A program made the position numbers and the translations under genes. This document shows, piece after piece, positions 1-9,966 of a stretch of 64,000 bases of DNA (positions are counted from its first letter, which is position 1; each line of letters starts with the position of its first letter). Below the pieces are notes generated by a model that was not told the origin of the DNA, ran no database searches, and was given only the letters and a program-made list of their open reading frames with translations. The stretch covers positions 1 to 64,000 of the forward strand of contig NZ_KB905848.1 of assembly GCF_000381065.1 (NCBI RefSeq), written 5' to 3'. The stretch comes from Propionispira raffinosivorans DSM 20765 (GTDB taxonomy: Bacteria; Bacillota; Negativicutes; Selenomonadales; Selenomonadaceae).

Positions 1-221
1 AATGGCAAGAAAACGTTATGACATATGATATAAAGCAGTTCAATAAATTAATGAAGACAGTGATCGAATGGAAAAATGAAATTATTGCAGCAATTTCAAC
101 GGGTTATAGCAACGGATATATAGAAGGATGTAACAATCGAACAAAGGTACTCAAACGGACTTGTTATGGCATACAAAAATTTAAACGAATGAGAAATCGG
201 ATACTTTATATGGCTGCATAA
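1..221 (+). mobile_element. ISL3-family transposase, C-terminal fragment (cut by window edge)
   Basis: The reading frame is open from the first bases and ends with TAA at 219-221, so only the last 73 or so codons are visible. The motif around NGYIEGCNNRTKVLKR followed by GIQKFKRMRNRIL is the typical C-terminal end of ISL3-family DDE transposases (family knowledge). The internal ATG at 18 is not a real start. The matching terminal repeat lies just downstream (263-297). Whether the element is intact cannot be judged because its left part is outside the window. Confidence 0.85.
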
Positions 222-262
222 AAATAGAAAATAGCGAGGAGAAATCCCTCGCTAAAAATTCA

Positions 263-297
263 CTTTATGTTTTTACCCCAACACTTGACAAAGAACC
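263..297. repeat. Right terminal inverted repeat of the ISL3 element
   Basis: Read on the minus strand this begins GGTTCTTTGTCAAGTGTTGG, which resembles the ends of ISL3-family elements (GG-TCTTTGTCAA...). It lies about 40 bp after the transposase stop. A small hairpin (AGCGAGG/CCTCGCT, about 232-255) sits between them and may terminate the transposase mRNA. The left repeat is outside the window. Confidence 0.65.
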
Positions 298-298
298 A

Positions 299-350
299 AA
301 ATAACGCAGGACCAGAAGCTCAGCTTCCGGCTCTGCGTTATTTTTTTATT
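299..350. terminator. Bidirectional terminator after xynB
   Basis: Stem AATAACGCAG/CTGCGTTATT with a second inner stem AGAAGCT/AGCTTC-like, followed by a T run on the plus strand and a short T run on the minus strand. It lies just beyond the end of the minus-strand xylosidase gene and beside the IS end. Confidence 0.7.
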
Positions 351-385
351 GCCAATCAAACCATTTTTCAATAAAACTCATTTGA

Positions 386-2002
386 TTATTTTTCTAATTC
401 TTTATACAAAAAATAATCAAAATCTGCTGCTTTATTGTCACCTGTAATATCGATACAATTCATCCCCACAAACGCTCCCGTAAAAAAGCCGCCGCCGCTT
501 ACATAATCATCTGACAAGCGATACGATTTAAATACAACGGGAATTGCATGATACGTTTCTCCATCAAACGAATAAAAATACTGATAATGATCCACACGAA
601 CCGACACCTTAAAATGAACTATTGTTATGTTATCCGGTATCGGAATTTCAGCATTTTCGAGCGGCATGGAAAATACAAAATTGTCTGCCACTGCAACATC
701 AATGACTCGCCCAACATCTTCTTTCCAGGTTATATGAATACTTGACCAGTTTTTCGTATTGTAATAACAAGTCAAACCTGCCAGCTGTTGAAAAGATTCG
801 GGATAAAATTCCACAGCCGTTGCTGCGTCAAAAGAAAATGCCTGCCAGCGGCGAGCTACAAACGCCTGTGTGAATTTTGAAAGTAGTGATTCCTTCCCAT
901 AAAGCCGCAAATACCCTTTTCTCGCAGTCAAAGAAGCAATATCCTCTGTCAGAGGAATCCGCAGTGATTGAAAGTTCAAGTTGAGTTTTGGTTCTGTAAA
1001 ATCATCTTTTATTGGGCAGGTTGGCTCCCACTTTTTTTCTGACAGCTGCGGGGCCACAACTTTAACAGAACCCTGTTTACCACCAACAACCTTTGGCCAG
1101 CCATCAATCCATTCAATTTTCTGAATTGCTGTTTCTCGTCCCAATGGACAATAAGCGTGCTGTTCTCGTTCCAGTATTGGCTGATCGCCTATCGGCAGCG
1201 GACGTCCTGTCAAATGGGCCAGATACCACTCCCCAGTTTGCGTTTGGACAAGCGATGCATGTCCGCATTTTTGCAATTCATTATGTGGTGCCTGCCATGC
1301 TGTCAAGAGCGGATAATCTGGCTGAATTTCATATTCGCCCATAAGAGTCTTGCAACGAGCAATCGTTTCAGAATGCTGATACCTTGTACCACCTTCTGCC
1401 GTAAGCAGATAATACATACCATCAATATAATACAGATGCGGACCCTCTGTATACTTAATATCCGTCCCCTTATAAATAATTGATGATTTTCCGATAAGCT
1501 TTTTCAATTCCGTAGAGTATTCTTGTAAAACTATTCCATAAAAATTATGGTGGTAGACACGTTGATCCCAATACATATTCACCAAATACTTTTTCCCGTT
1601 CGGATCATGAAACAAGGATGCATCAAACCCGGAGCCATTCAGCCGAACTGGTTCACTCCACACACCATCTATATGCTCACAGGTAGTCAGATAATTGTGA
1701 CAGTCTTTCCACATACCATCAACAACTTTAACATCCGTATAAATCAACCAAAACTTACCATCTGCATAGCTAAGATCCGGTGCCCAAATTCCGCCGGAAT
1801 CTGGATTGCCTTTCATATCCAAATAACTGCTTTTATTCAATGGATGTGTAATCAAATGCCAATTTACTAAATCTTTCGAATGATGAATCTGCACGCCTGG
1901 AAACCATTCAAACGTCGAAGTAGCAATGTAATAATCATCGCCCACCCGGCAAATGCTCGGATCGGGATTAAAACCTTTTAATACTGGATTTTCAATAAAC
2001 AC
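386..2002 (-). CDS. xynB: GH43 beta-xylosidase / alpha-L-arabinofuranosidase
   Basis: Glycoside hydrolase family 43 enzyme (538 aa), closest in pattern to the intracellular XynB/SXA type that cleaves xylo-oligosaccharides to xylose. The five-bladed propeller catalytic triad is visible: Asp14 in FNPDPS, a second Asp in GFDASLFHD (about 127), and Glu in TEGPHLY (about 187). The C-terminal 200 residues form the usual accessory beta-sandwich. There is no signal peptide, so it is cytoplasmic. The start is GTG at 2002, preceded by GGGAGG nine bases upstream. It is the last gene of the pentose operon, just behind the GPH symporter that probably brings in its substrate. Confidence 0.93.
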   Translation of the reverse strand: MFIENPVLKGFNPDPSICRVGDDYYIATSTFEWFPGVQIHHSKDLVNWHLITHPLNKSSYLDMKGNPDSGGIWAPDLSYADGKFWLIYTDVKVVDGMWKDCHNYLTTCEHIDGVWSEPVRLNGSGFDASLFHDPNGKKYLVNMYWDQRVYHHNFYGIVLQEYSTELKKLIGKSSIIYKGTDIKYTEGPHLYYIDGMYYLLTAEGGTRYQHSETIARCKTLMGEYEIQPDYPLLTAWQAPHNELQKCGHASLVQTQTGEWYLAHLTGRPLPIGDQPILEREQHAYCPLGRETAIQKIEWIDGWPKVVGGKQGSVKVVAPQLSEKKWEPTCPIKDDFTEPKLNLNFQSLRIPLTEDIASLTARKGYLRLYGKESLLSKFTQAFVARRWQAFSFDAATAVEFYPESFQQLAGLTCYYNTKNWSSIHITWKEDVGRVIDVAVADNFVFSMPLENAEIPIPDNITIVHFKVSVRVDHYQYFYSFDGETYHAIPVVFKSYRLSDDYVSGGGFFTGAFVGMNCIDITGDNKAADFDYFLYKELEK

Positions 2003-2076
2003 AACAAATAGCCTCCCTTAAATATGAATAACTCACAAGCAAAGAACACTTTATTTAAAATTTAATAGGTAATATT

Positions 2077-3498
2077 TCAAACATGACTAACGTTGACCGG
2101 ACCAACCTGATTTACTTCAGTTTTACGATTTTCTATAACTTGAATAATTTCTTTATATTTTTTATCATCTAAATTATAAAAAGAAATATCCACAATTGCC
2201 ACAATCAAAAAAACAATAGGGATAAGAGTCGTCGTAATCAAAATACCACTTAAAGCTTCCGGTGTTTGTACTTGATTTGCCACATAGCCAAAGTGCGCCA
2301 GCATAAACCCGGGAATAATCCCACCAAGAGCCAAGCCAAATTTAAAGAAGAATCCAATAATCGCATAGATCATCCCGCTAAGTCTCTTGCCAGTTTTGTA
2401 TTCTCCATATTCAATGGTTTCAGGAATCAATGCCCACATAAAGCCTCCAGCCACGATCATTCCGCACGCAGAAATAAACCGCGCAATAAAAATCATCGTA
2501 ATATTATCTGCGGAAACAATGTATAACATTGCTGCCCCCACAATACCTAAAAAAAGTGATATTTCAAGCAACCGCACCTTACCCAACAGTTTGTTAAGTT
2601 TCGGAACTAACGGCAACAAAAAGAATGCCGGCAGCGTTCCCAATAGACCATACCATTGAGCCAAATCGGGACGAGCACAATTATAGGTAATAAAATAAAC
2701 ACCGATTGAATTAGAAACTGCATTCATACCAAAGAGAATGATAAAAAACAAACTCAAAACCACTAAGGGTCTATTTACTTTAAATTGATGAAACAAATCC
2801 TTGAATTTTACATTTTTGTCGTTTTTCACATCCAATCTAACGCGCTCCGTTGTCTTTGAATAACAATACAATAAAAGTAACGCTCCAACAACACTGTATA
2901 CACCCATCGTTAATTGCCAGCCGAACCTTGCATCCTCGCCCGTATAACTGCCAGAAATCATAGTTACAATAACCGGTACCCCAAAAGCCACCAGCAACCC
3001 GCCAAAGTTAGCACATAACATTCGAATCGAAGTCATACTGACTACTGTCTTATTATTACGTGTCATTGCCGCAGTTAACGCACCATACGGAATATTGATC
3101 GTCGTGTAAATCAAAGATAAACCAATATAGGTAGCATACGCATAAATTATTTTTAAACCATCGCCGAAGTCTGGTGTGGTAAAACACAATATTCCCAGTA
3201 TAGCAAAAGGAATGGCTCCATATAACAAATACGGACGGAATTTCCCTTGTTTAAATGTATGTTTATCAACAAAAGTCCCCACGATTGGATCTACAACAGC
3301 ATCCATGACACGGACGATAAGGAACATCGTCGCGGCCACTTCCGCGCTCAGCCCGTAAACATTTGTATAAAAGAAAAGTAAATAGGTACAAACTGTAGTG
3401 TAAATTAAATTACACGCCAAATCTCCCATAGAATAGCCAATTTTTTCCTGAAGTTTTAAATCGCCTTCCGTTATAGCTTGTGATTCCGTAACAATCAT
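2077..3498 (-). CDS. GPH-family xyloside/pentoside:cation symporter (XynP-like)
   Basis: Twelve-helix glycoside-pentoside-hexuronide (MelB-like) transporter. Conserved features include QEKIGYSMGDLACN at the first helix, the loop MDAVVDPIVGTFVDK and PETIEYGEYKTGKR late in the protein. An upstream extension to 3588 is open, but the family begins near the TEGDLKLQEK region and GGAAGAGG directly precedes the ATG at 3498, so the shorter start is preferred. The start remains uncertain, since an ATG at 3549 is also possible. It sits between the LacI regulator and xynB, suggesting uptake of xylo-oligosaccharides or xylosides for intracellular cleavage. Confidence 0.88.
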   Translation of the reverse strand: MIVTESQAITEGDLKLQEKIGYSMGDLACNLIYTTVCTYLLFFYTNVYGLSAEVAATMFLIVRVMDAVVDPIVGTFVDKHTFKQGKFRPYLLYGAIPFAILGILCFTTPDFGDGLKIIYAYATYIGLSLIYTTINIPYGALTAAMTRNNKTVVSMTSIRMLCANFGGLLVAFGVPVIVTMISGSYTGEDARFGWQLTMGVYSVVGALLLLYCYSKTTERVRLDVKNDKNVKFKDLFHQFKVNRPLVVLSLFFIILFGMNAVSNSIGVYFITYNCARPDLAQWYGLLGTLPAFFLLPLVPKLNKLLGKVRLLEISLFLGIVGAAMLYIVSADNITMIFIARFISACGMIVAGGFMWALIPETIEYGEYKTGKRLSGMIYAIIGFFFKFGLALGGIIPGFMLAHFGYVANQVQTPEALSGILITTTLIPIVFLIVAIVDISFYNLDDKKYKEIIQVIENRKTEVNQVGPVNVSHV

Positions 3499-3662
3499 CC
3501 TCTTCCGCTTAAATTTTAAATTTAGGCAGCTAAAAAGAATAGAACCCATTAACGATTCATCCTTTTCAGTTGAGCCGACAATCCTCATTCATCTTGCTTT
3601 TACTTCCTACACGATTTAGCACAAAATCATTTCTAACCACAGAAAATCTGCACTGATGGGCC

Positions 3663-4685
3663 TCACAAATTCTCCAAAACTTTTATTTCATTTTTTAGAA
3701 TATGTTTTTCTTTTTTGACTTCCAATCCATTAACGAGATAAGAAAAAACAATTTGCATTGCCTTTCTGCCCTGCGTATAAGGATGTTGGTAAATCGTCAC
3801 ATCAATCACCTGCTGTTTTAGCATTTCCACTGTATTTGGTGCACTATCAAAAGAAACAATTTTAATATGCTGCTGTCTGGCCTGTGACAAAACAGCACGA
3901 CAGGTGCCGTAAACACCACCAGCGGTAATAAACAACGCATCCAGCTGCGAATAGGTCTGGAGCAAACGATTCGTCACTTCAAAAGCAAGGATATCATCAT
4001 CTTCAGATTCTACGATTTCCAAGATCTCGATCTGCGAATATTTCTTCTCCATAACTTTTTTAAAACCGGCAATTCTTTGGTTATGTCCGGCTACTTTAAA
4101 TGATCCCGTTACAACACCAACTTTAGCTCGGCCGCCTGTCAATACTCCCATAATGCCACAAGCCGTTTCGCCGCCATTTATATAATCACTCCCCACATAG
4201 CAGCTGCGCTTGCTGTTTTCAATATCAGTATTGACCGTTACAACAAATACGCCCCGCTCCACCAACTGATCAATTTTATGTTGTACTTTAAGATCACTAA
4301 TCGGATTCAAAATAAGAGCATTGACCTGCGAACCAACATCTTCCATAAGGCGGCATTGTTCCTCCACATCATATCCATGCATTGTTTGAATTAAAACTCG
4401 TACGCCATATGCTGTATATTCCTTTTCTGCTTCGCGGATGCCGCGAATTACTTCATCAAAAAATGGATTCCCCTCAGAAATAAGTACAACTCCAACTACT
4501 ATATTTTTCTTTTTTGCGGCCAATGCCTTCCCCGCCGGATTTGGTTCATATCCCATCTGTTCAGCAATCTTTCGCACGAAACTTTCTGTTTCCGGTTTCA
4601 CCTTCCCTCGGTTGTTTAAAACACGATCAACCGTCCCACGTGAAACATTGCATATTTCTGCTATTTTTTTTATCGTTATCGACAT
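3663..4685 (-). CDS. LacI-family transcriptional regulator of the pentose cluster
   Basis: 340 aa. The N-terminal LacI helix-turn-helix is clear (TIKKIAEICNVSRGTVDRVLNN, then NPAGKALAAKKK hinge helix), followed by a periplasmic-binding-protein-like sugar-binding domain from about residue 60. Its ligand is presumably a pentose, by context. It lies inside the pentose cluster with its own sigma-A promoter (4724-4752) and is the obvious candidate to bind the GTGC(T/G)(C)AAGCAC palindromes at 11.1, 11.3 and 11.6 kb, although this is inferred. The start ATG at 4685 has GGA about 10 bases upstream. Confidence 0.9.
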   Translation of the reverse strand: MSITIKKIAEICNVSRGTVDRVLNNRGKVKPETESFVRKIAEQMGYEPNPAGKALAAKKKNIVVGVVLISEGNPFFDEVIRGIREAEKEYTAYGVRVLIQTMHGYDVEEQCRLMEDVGSQVNALILNPISDLKVQHKIDQLVERGVFVVTVNTDIENSKRSCYVGSDYINGGETACGIMGVLTGGRAKVGVVTGSFKVAGHNQRIAGFKKVMEKKYSQIEILEIVESEDDDILAFEVTNRLLQTYSQLDALFITAGGVYGTCRAVLSQARQQHIKIVSFDSAPNTVEMLKQQVIDVTIYQHPYTQGRKAMQIVFSYLVNGLEVKKEKHILKNEIKVLENL

Positions 4686-4723
4686 GTGTCACATTCCTTC
4701 TCATTGCCAAATTCTTTTTATTC

Positions 4724-4752
4724 AGAATAGCATGTAGACAATGACCCGTCAA
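4724..4752 (-). promoter_or_regulatory. Sigma-A promoter for the lacI-type gene
   Basis: On the minus strand TTGACG (4752-4747), 17-bp spacer, TATTCT (4729-4724), about 40 bp ahead of the LacI start. It provides an internal promoter, so regulator, symporter and xylosidase can be transcribed apart from the ABC/xylulokinase genes. Confidence 0.65.
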
Positions 4753-4802
4753 TAAAGGCTCCGCCACCCTGAGTATTTGCACTGCCCCCAAACTCTTCTC
4801 AA

Positions 4803-6326
4803 TTATAAATTTGCCAGCAAACGATACTGATTTTGGAGCTGTTCATAAAGCTGCTGATAAAGCACATGACCTTTTGCATAATAATCTTGATGTTCTGCGA
4901 TTGGTTGACAAGATTCATCCTGTACAATAAATTGATCACAGGCGGTCGGCACATCCGCGAAAATTCCTGCTGCCACACCAGCCAGGATAGCCACACCAAG
5001 GACCGCCCCCTCCTGAGAAGCAGCAGTTTTTACCGAACAACCAAACATATCGGCAAGAATCTGACGCCAAAGGCCTGATTTACTGCCGCCGCCACAAGCC
5101 ATCATCTGCTCAACTTCTAAGCCCATTTCCTTTAAAATGGATTGACAATCCTTCAATGAATACGAAACACCTTCCATTACAGCTCGCAGCAAATCAGCCT
5201 GTTTGTGAATCGCTGACAATCCGAAGAATACGCCACGACAGTTTGGATCAAGATGAGGTGTTCTCTCTCCCATCAGATACGGCAAATACAGGAGCTTATT
5301 ACTGCCCATTGGTACAGATTCCGCTTCTTTATTGATATAGTCATAAAAGCTGACATTAGCAAGCTTTGCTTTTTCTTTGTAATTCGTGCAAAAATTGTCC
5401 AGATACCAACTAAGTGACAGCCCCGCCGCTTGTGTAACCCCCATAACATGCCAGCAATTCGGTACAGCACAGCAAAAAGTATGGACACGCCCTTTTGGAT
5501 CAATCGTAATTTTGGAACTATGTGCAAAAACCACACCACTTGTGCCAATTGTCGTAAAAGCCCGCCCATCTCTAACCGTGCCAGTTCCAACAGCCGCTGC
5601 TGCATTATCTCCAGCACCACCGGCAACAACCGTTGCTGTTGTAAGTCCCAGCAGCTTTGCACTCTGCACAGTCAAAGTCCCCGTAACTTCCGGTGATTCA
5701 TAAACCTTACCCAGCAAAGCCCGATCAATTTCCAGTTTTTCTAAAATTTCATCTGACCAGCAGCGATTCGGTATATCCAAAAGCTGCATACCACTAGCAT
5801 CCGACACTTCTGTAGCATATTCACCAGTCAGGCAAAAACGCACGTAATCTTTCGGCAGCAATATATGACGGCATTTCGCATAATTTTCCGGTTCATGGTT
5901 GCGTACCCAAAGAATCTTTGATGCTGTGAAGCCAGTCAATGCTGGATTGGCCGTGATTTCCATCAAACGATCCGCACCAACCTTTTGCGTAATTTCCTCA
6001 CACTCTTTTGCTGTTCGTTGATCGCACCATATAATTGCTGGTCTTATAACCTGATTGGCTTCATCCAGCATAACTAAGCCATGCATCTGCCCTGATAATC
6101 CAATCCCTTTGACATCTGCGGCTGGCACCTTGGACTTTGTCAAAACAGATTGAATGGTATGTACCGTCGCCTGATGCCAATCTTCAGGGTGCTGCTCCGC
6201 CCAACCATTTTGCGGTTGATATAGCGGGTATTCCTCGGATGCCGAAGCGATTGCCTGGCAATTTTCATCAAACAGCACTGTCTTCGTCGCTGAAGTTCCT
6301 ACATCAATTCCTAATAAATATCGCAT
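4803..6326 (-). CDS. xylB: Xylulokinase
   Basis: FGGY-family carbohydrate kinase, 507 aa from the ATG at 6326 (GGGAG seven bases upstream; an in-frame start at 6359 lacks a site). The N-terminal phosphate-binding signature LLGIDVGTSATKTVLFD, the GLSGQMHGLV motif, WCDQRT and the C-terminal ACGGGSKSGLWRQILADM signature match xylulokinases. It phosphorylates D-xylulose to D-xylulose 5-phosphate for the pentose phosphate pathway. It follows the DUF4867 gene by 47 bp and is co-oriented with the sugar importer. The isomerase that would feed it is the divergent gene at 11.7 kb. Confidence 0.93.
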   Translation of the reverse strand: MRYLLGIDVGTSATKTVLFDENCQAIASASEEYPLYQPQNGWAEQHPEDWHQATVHTIQSVLTKSKVPAADVKGIGLSGQMHGLVMLDEANQVIRPAIIWCDQRTAKECEEITQKVGADRLMEITANPALTGFTASKILWVRNHEPENYAKCRHILLPKDYVRFCLTGEYATEVSDASGMQLLDIPNRCWSDEILEKLEIDRALLGKVYESPEVTGTLTVQSAKLLGLTTATVVAGGAGDNAAAAVGTGTVRDGRAFTTIGTSGVVFAHSSKITIDPKGRVHTFCCAVPNCWHVMGVTQAAGLSLSWYLDNFCTNYKEKAKLANVSFYDYINKEAESVPMGSNKLLYLPYLMGERTPHLDPNCRGVFFGLSAIHKQADLLRAVMEGVSYSLKDCQSILKEMGLEVEQMMACGGGSKSGLWRQILADMFGCSVKTAASQEGAVLGVAILAGVAAGIFADVPTACDQFIVQDESCQPIAEHQDYYAKGHVLYQQLYEQLQNQYRLLANL

Positions 6327-6373
6327 TGTTTTCTCCCTGCTCTCTCCGTAATTCACCATATAACGTTAACCTT

Positions 6374-6988
6374 TTACGCCTTTAAATTTTTTCCAGTCAA
6401 TCCAATAAATGCTCCAACTGTTTCCAGCCTACTTTCTTTATGTGCAATCAGCCATTTATTAACTGCAAACAAAAGTTTATTTTCGCCCTTCTTTTCTAAC
6501 GTAACTTTTAATTCTTCATTGGTTCCCTTCGGCAATACGATGCCGCAGCGGAACTTGCCCCCAGCACTACAAGGCGCATAATGCAATGTTGTCGCATAAA
6601 GTTCAACGGTTGTTCCCGCTGGCACAAAAAACAGTTTCATTTTGCCCGTATCATAAGAATAGTCTTTAAGATCAACATCCGGCTGCCACCCCAAAATCAG
6701 AATCAAGTCCGTAATAGCAATGTCAACTTCGGAACTACGATGGTATTCAACTGCATTAAGCAAATGATTATCACCATTACAATAACCGAATTGAATCGGC
6801 ATTCCACCATATATTTCTTCTTCCAAGACCTTAAATGCCGACAATTTTTCAAGACGTGGCTCCGATGGTGTATACACCACATCGTCCGGCAGCGGTGTAG
6901 ATGTTTCCATGACCGTAGAAATCTCCCGACAATCCAGTTCTAGCACCCGGCCGTATTTCGTAAAAGCTTTATCAGTTACCTGTTTCAT
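6374..6988 (-). CDS. DUF4867 family protein
   Basis: 204 aa from the ATG at 6988, which has GGGGAG eight bases upstream; the longer frame to 7090 overlaps the permease gene and lacks a ribosome site. The sequence (for example MPIQFGYCNGDNHLLNAVEYHRSSEVDIAI and FFVPAGTTVELYATTLHYAPC) looks like the cupin-fold DUF4867 family, found next to xylulokinase and FucI-like isomerases in clostridia (recalled, not checked). A cupin of this kind could be a sugar mutarotase or isomerase helper, but no activity can be assigned from sequence alone. It sits between the pentose permease and xylB in one operon. Confidence 0.75.
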   Translation of the reverse strand: MKQVTDKAFTKYGRVLELDCREISTVMETSTPLPDDVVYTPSEPRLEKLSAFKVLEEEIYGGMPIQFGYCNGDNHLLNAVEYHRSSEVDIAITDLILILGWQPDVDLKDYSYDTGKMKLFFVPAGTTVELYATTLHYAPCSAGGKFRCGIVLPKGTNEELKVTLEKKGENKLLFAVNKWLIAHKESRLETVGAFIGLTGKNLKA

Positions 6989-7058
6989 TGTATTTGCTCC
7001 CCTCAGCCTATGCGAGTATACGCACAGCTTCTTTTTGTTGTATTGCCTAACTCTTTGC

Positions 7059-8300
7059 TCAAGCTTTTTTATTTTGATTGTAAATATCAAACGCCACAGC
7101 TAGCAAGAGCACCATTCCTTTTATTCCCTGCTGCCAATCAATACCGATCCCCAGAATCGACATACCGTTATTTAAAACTCCCATAACCAGTCCGCCGACC
7201 ACAGCACCAATAATCGTGCCTACCCCGCCAGTTGCCGAAGCACCACCAATATAGCAAGCGGCAATGGCATCGAGTTCAAACGAAGTTCCAGCCGAAGGCG
7301 CAGCACAGTTCAAACGAGCTGAAAAAACAAGTCCAGCAACCGCTGCCATCAGCCCCATATTAACAAAAACGATAAAACGAACCCATTTCGTCTTGATTCC
7401 TGATAACTGCGTAGCCCGTTCATTACCACCCAAAGCATAAATATGCCGACCGATAACCGTTTTGTGGCAAATAAAGGAATACATAAAAATCAAAGCTGCC
7501 AGCAAAATTAAAATAATAGGCAAACCTTTAAACTGTGTCAGCCAATAAGTGGAAAAGAGGCTGACAAAAACGATTAAGCCAAATTTTGTAAAAAGCCAAC
7601 TTTTCCCGCTAACCGGAATACCATATTGAATTTTTTGCTGATGATCGTTCCATTCTGCATAAACACCACAGACAGCAAGAATGAGTCCAAGAATCATCGT
7701 GCTGTAAGGGATTGCGCCAACTAGCGGTATATCCTGCAAAAAGCGTTGTGCCACAAATTGGTAAGATTCCGGAAATGGTGCCAAGGTATTCCCATTGAGT
7801 ATTACCATTGTCATCCCGCGAAACAGCAGCATCCCCGCCAGCGTTACGATAAAAGCCGGTACTTTGACAAAAGCCACCCAAAATCCCTGCCAGGCTCCGA
7901 TCAGAAGCCCTGCCACCAAACAAGTAATAATGGTTAGTCCGACCGGCATATCCATCGACACAATCATCGTACCTGCAATAGCTCCGATAACTGCGACAAC
8001 TGACCCTACCGAAAGATCAATATCCCCCGTCAAAATACAAGGCAGCATACCGATGGCCAGAATCAAAATATAGCTGTTTTGCATAATCAATTTAGAAATA
8101 TTCATCGGTACCAGCAGCACACCATCCGTCTGCCATTGGAAAAAAATCGCGATCACAATCAGGGCAACAAACATGGCATATTTATTTATAATAATACTGA
8201 ATATATTTTCCCTAGATAATTGTTTTATTGGTTCACCCGCTGGTTCTGCTTTACAACTCTCATCCACAGGAATCGCCTTGCCCTTCAAAAAATTATTCAT
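7059..8300 (-). CDS. mmsB: Monosaccharide ABC transporter permease (MmsB/XylH-type)
   Basis: 413-aa CUT2-family permease with about 10 hydrophobic helices. It carries the family signature around GDIDLSVGSVVAV and the later stretch GIKTKWVRFIVFVNMGLMAAVAGLVFSARLN. The long cytoplasmic loop between helices is typical of the XylH/GguB/MmsB subgroup. The start ATG at 8300 follows AAAGGAGG. It pairs with the ATPase directly upstream (26-bp gap) and the ChvE-like binding protein, giving a complete importer in the inner membrane. Pentose specificity comes from the neighbouring xylB, not from the permease sequence. Confidence 0.92.
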   Translation of the reverse strand: MNNFLKGKAIPVDESCKAEPAGEPIKQLSRENIFSIIINKYAMFVALIVIAIFFQWQTDGVLLVPMNISKLIMQNSYILILAIGMLPCILTGDIDLSVGSVVAVIGAIAGTMIVSMDMPVGLTIITCLVAGLLIGAWQGFWVAFVKVPAFIVTLAGMLLFRGMTMVILNGNTLAPFPESYQFVAQRFLQDIPLVGAIPYSTMILGLILAVCGVYAEWNDHQQKIQYGIPVSGKSWLFTKFGLIVFVSLFSTYWLTQFKGLPIILILLAALIFMYSFICHKTVIGRHIYALGGNERATQLSGIKTKWVRFIVFVNMGLMAAVAGLVFSARLNCAAPSAGTSFELDAIAACYIGGASATGGVGTIIGAVVGGLVMGVLNNGMSILGIGIDWQQGIKGMVLLLAVAFDIYNQNKKA

Positions 8301-8326
8301 CTTACATTATCCTCCTTTTCAAACGC

Positions 8327-9880
8327 TCAGACTACTTGCTTATTTTTATTGCACCGCATAATGCACTGCATGACGCTTTCCTGTGAGGCCTCTGCCTGAG
8401 ACAGTTCTCCGACAAAGCAGCCTTCATTCATCACATAGATACGATCACTGATCCCCAAAACTTCTGGCAGTTCCGACGAAATCACAATCACTGATTTTCC
8501 CAGACGAGCCAGTTCGTTGATGACACAATATATTTCATATTTTGCCCCAACATCAATACCGCGAGTCGGTTCGTCAAGAATCAGCACATCCGGATCGGCA
8601 TAAATCCAACGGGCCAGCATAACTTTTTGCTGATTCCCACCCGAAAGATTTTTCGTGAACTGATGGATGCCCTGTGCTTTGATATGCAAACGTTCCAAAT
8701 ATGATTCAGCAACTTTTATTTCCTTTTGTGCATTCACGACACCGCGCAGTGACAATTTTTTCAAACTAGGTAAGGTTGTATTCACCCTAATATCATCGAT
8801 CAAAATAAGACCCTGTCCTTTACGGTCTTCGGTTACGTAAGCAATACCATTTTTTATAGCATCGGAAACAGTTGTTATTTTGACTGTTTTCCCATCTTTA
8901 ATAATTTCACCCGATATATGTGCTCCATAAGCCCTGCCAAATATGCTCATTGCCAATTCCGTCCGTCCCGCTCCCATCAATCCGGCGATACCGACGACTT
9001 CACCTCGACGTACATTTAAATTCACATTATTAACAATTACTTTATTGGCAATATCAGGAGAATATACGTTCCAGTTTTTTATTTCCAGACAGACGTCACC
9101 AATTTTGCAATCCGTTCGCTGCGGATAACGATTAGTGATTTCTCGGCCTACCATGCCTTTAATAATTCTATCTTCACTAAATTCATCTGTATTCTTATTT
9201 AATGTTTCAATTGTTTTGCCATCACGTATGATTGTAATCTCATCAGCAACCTTGGTTATTTCATTCAATTTATGTGAAATCATAATCGCTGTCATGCCCC
9301 ATTTTTCTCGCAGCATCAACAGCAGCTCCAATAATTTCTCACTTTCTTCATCGTTCAATGCTGCCGTTGGCTCATCCAAAATCAGCAATTTCACATCTTT
9401 CGAAAGTGCCTTGGCTATTTCAACTAACTGTTGCTTACCAACACCGATTTTATTAACCGGCGTATCCGGTAAATCGTGCAGGCCTACCGTTTCCATAAGT
9501 TTCATCGCTTCAAAACGACACTTACCCCAGTTAACAACTCCCTTACTTTGGCATTCATTACCCAAAAATATATTTTCCATAATCGACAAATACGGTATCA
9601 GTGCCAATTCTTGATGAATAATAACAATACCCTTGTCCTCACTATTCCGAATGGTTTTAAACTTACATTCTTCACCATGATATCGGATCATCCCGGTGTA
9701 CGTTCCATACGGATAAACACCACTCAGCACATTCATCAGCGTAGATTTCCCCGCCCCGTTTTCACCAACTAAGGCATGAATGCTCTTTTCCTTCACCTGA
9801 ATATTGACCTGATCCAGAGCACGTATACCACCCGTAAACTCTTTGACAATATCCTGCATTTCCAATAAAATGTTCGGCAT
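8327..9880 (-). CDS. mmsA: Monosaccharide ABC transporter ATP-binding protein (MmsA/GguA/XylG-type)
   Basis: About 517 aa with two fused ABC domains. The first has Walker [10 protein letters not shown], a [14 protein letters not shown] signature-like motif and Walker [12 protein letters not shown]. The second has the degenerate P-loop [24 protein letters not shown] and [11 protein letters not shown]. This duplicated layout is standard for CUT2 sugar importers. The ATG at 9880 is chosen because GGAAGGTG lies upstream; an in-frame upstream codon at 9895 overlaps that site. It energises import of a monosaccharide by the MmsB/ChvE-like system. Confidence 0.94.
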   Translation of the reverse strand: MPNILLEMQDIVKEFTGGIRALDQVNIQVKEKSIHALVGENGAGKSTLMNVLSGVYPYGTYTGMIRYHGEECKFKTIRNSEDKGIVIIHQELALIPYLSIMENIFLGNECQSKGVVNWGKCRFEAMKLMETVGLHDLPDTPVNKIGVGKQQLVEIAKALSKDVKLLILDEPTAALNDEESEKLLELLLMLREKWGMTAIMISHKLNEITKVADEITIIRDGKTIETLNKNTDEFSEDRIIKGMVGREITNRYPQRTDCKIGDVCLEIKNWNVYSPDIANKVIVNNVNLNVRRGEVVGIAGLMGAGRTELAMSIFGRAYGAHISGEIIKDGKTVKITTVSDAIKNGIAYVTEDRKGQGLILIDDIRVNTTLPSLKKLSLRGVVNAQKEIKVAESYLERLHIKAQGIHQFTKNLSGGNQQKVMLARWIYADPDVLILDEPTRGIDVGAKYEIYCVINELARLGKSVIVISSELPEVLGISDRIYVMNEGCFVGELSQAEASQESVMQCIMRCNKNKQVV

Positions 9881-9966
9881 ACTTTCACCTTCCATTCTGC
9901 ACTTTAATTGAAACAGATATGCAATAATGTAAAGTTACTGCATATCTGTCACATTATAACTTATTT

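Noticed and set aside
1093-1870. Plus-strand frames within xynB, and similar shadows elsewhere
   Set aside because: They lie entirely opposite well-supported genes and have no ribosome sites or conserved motifs.
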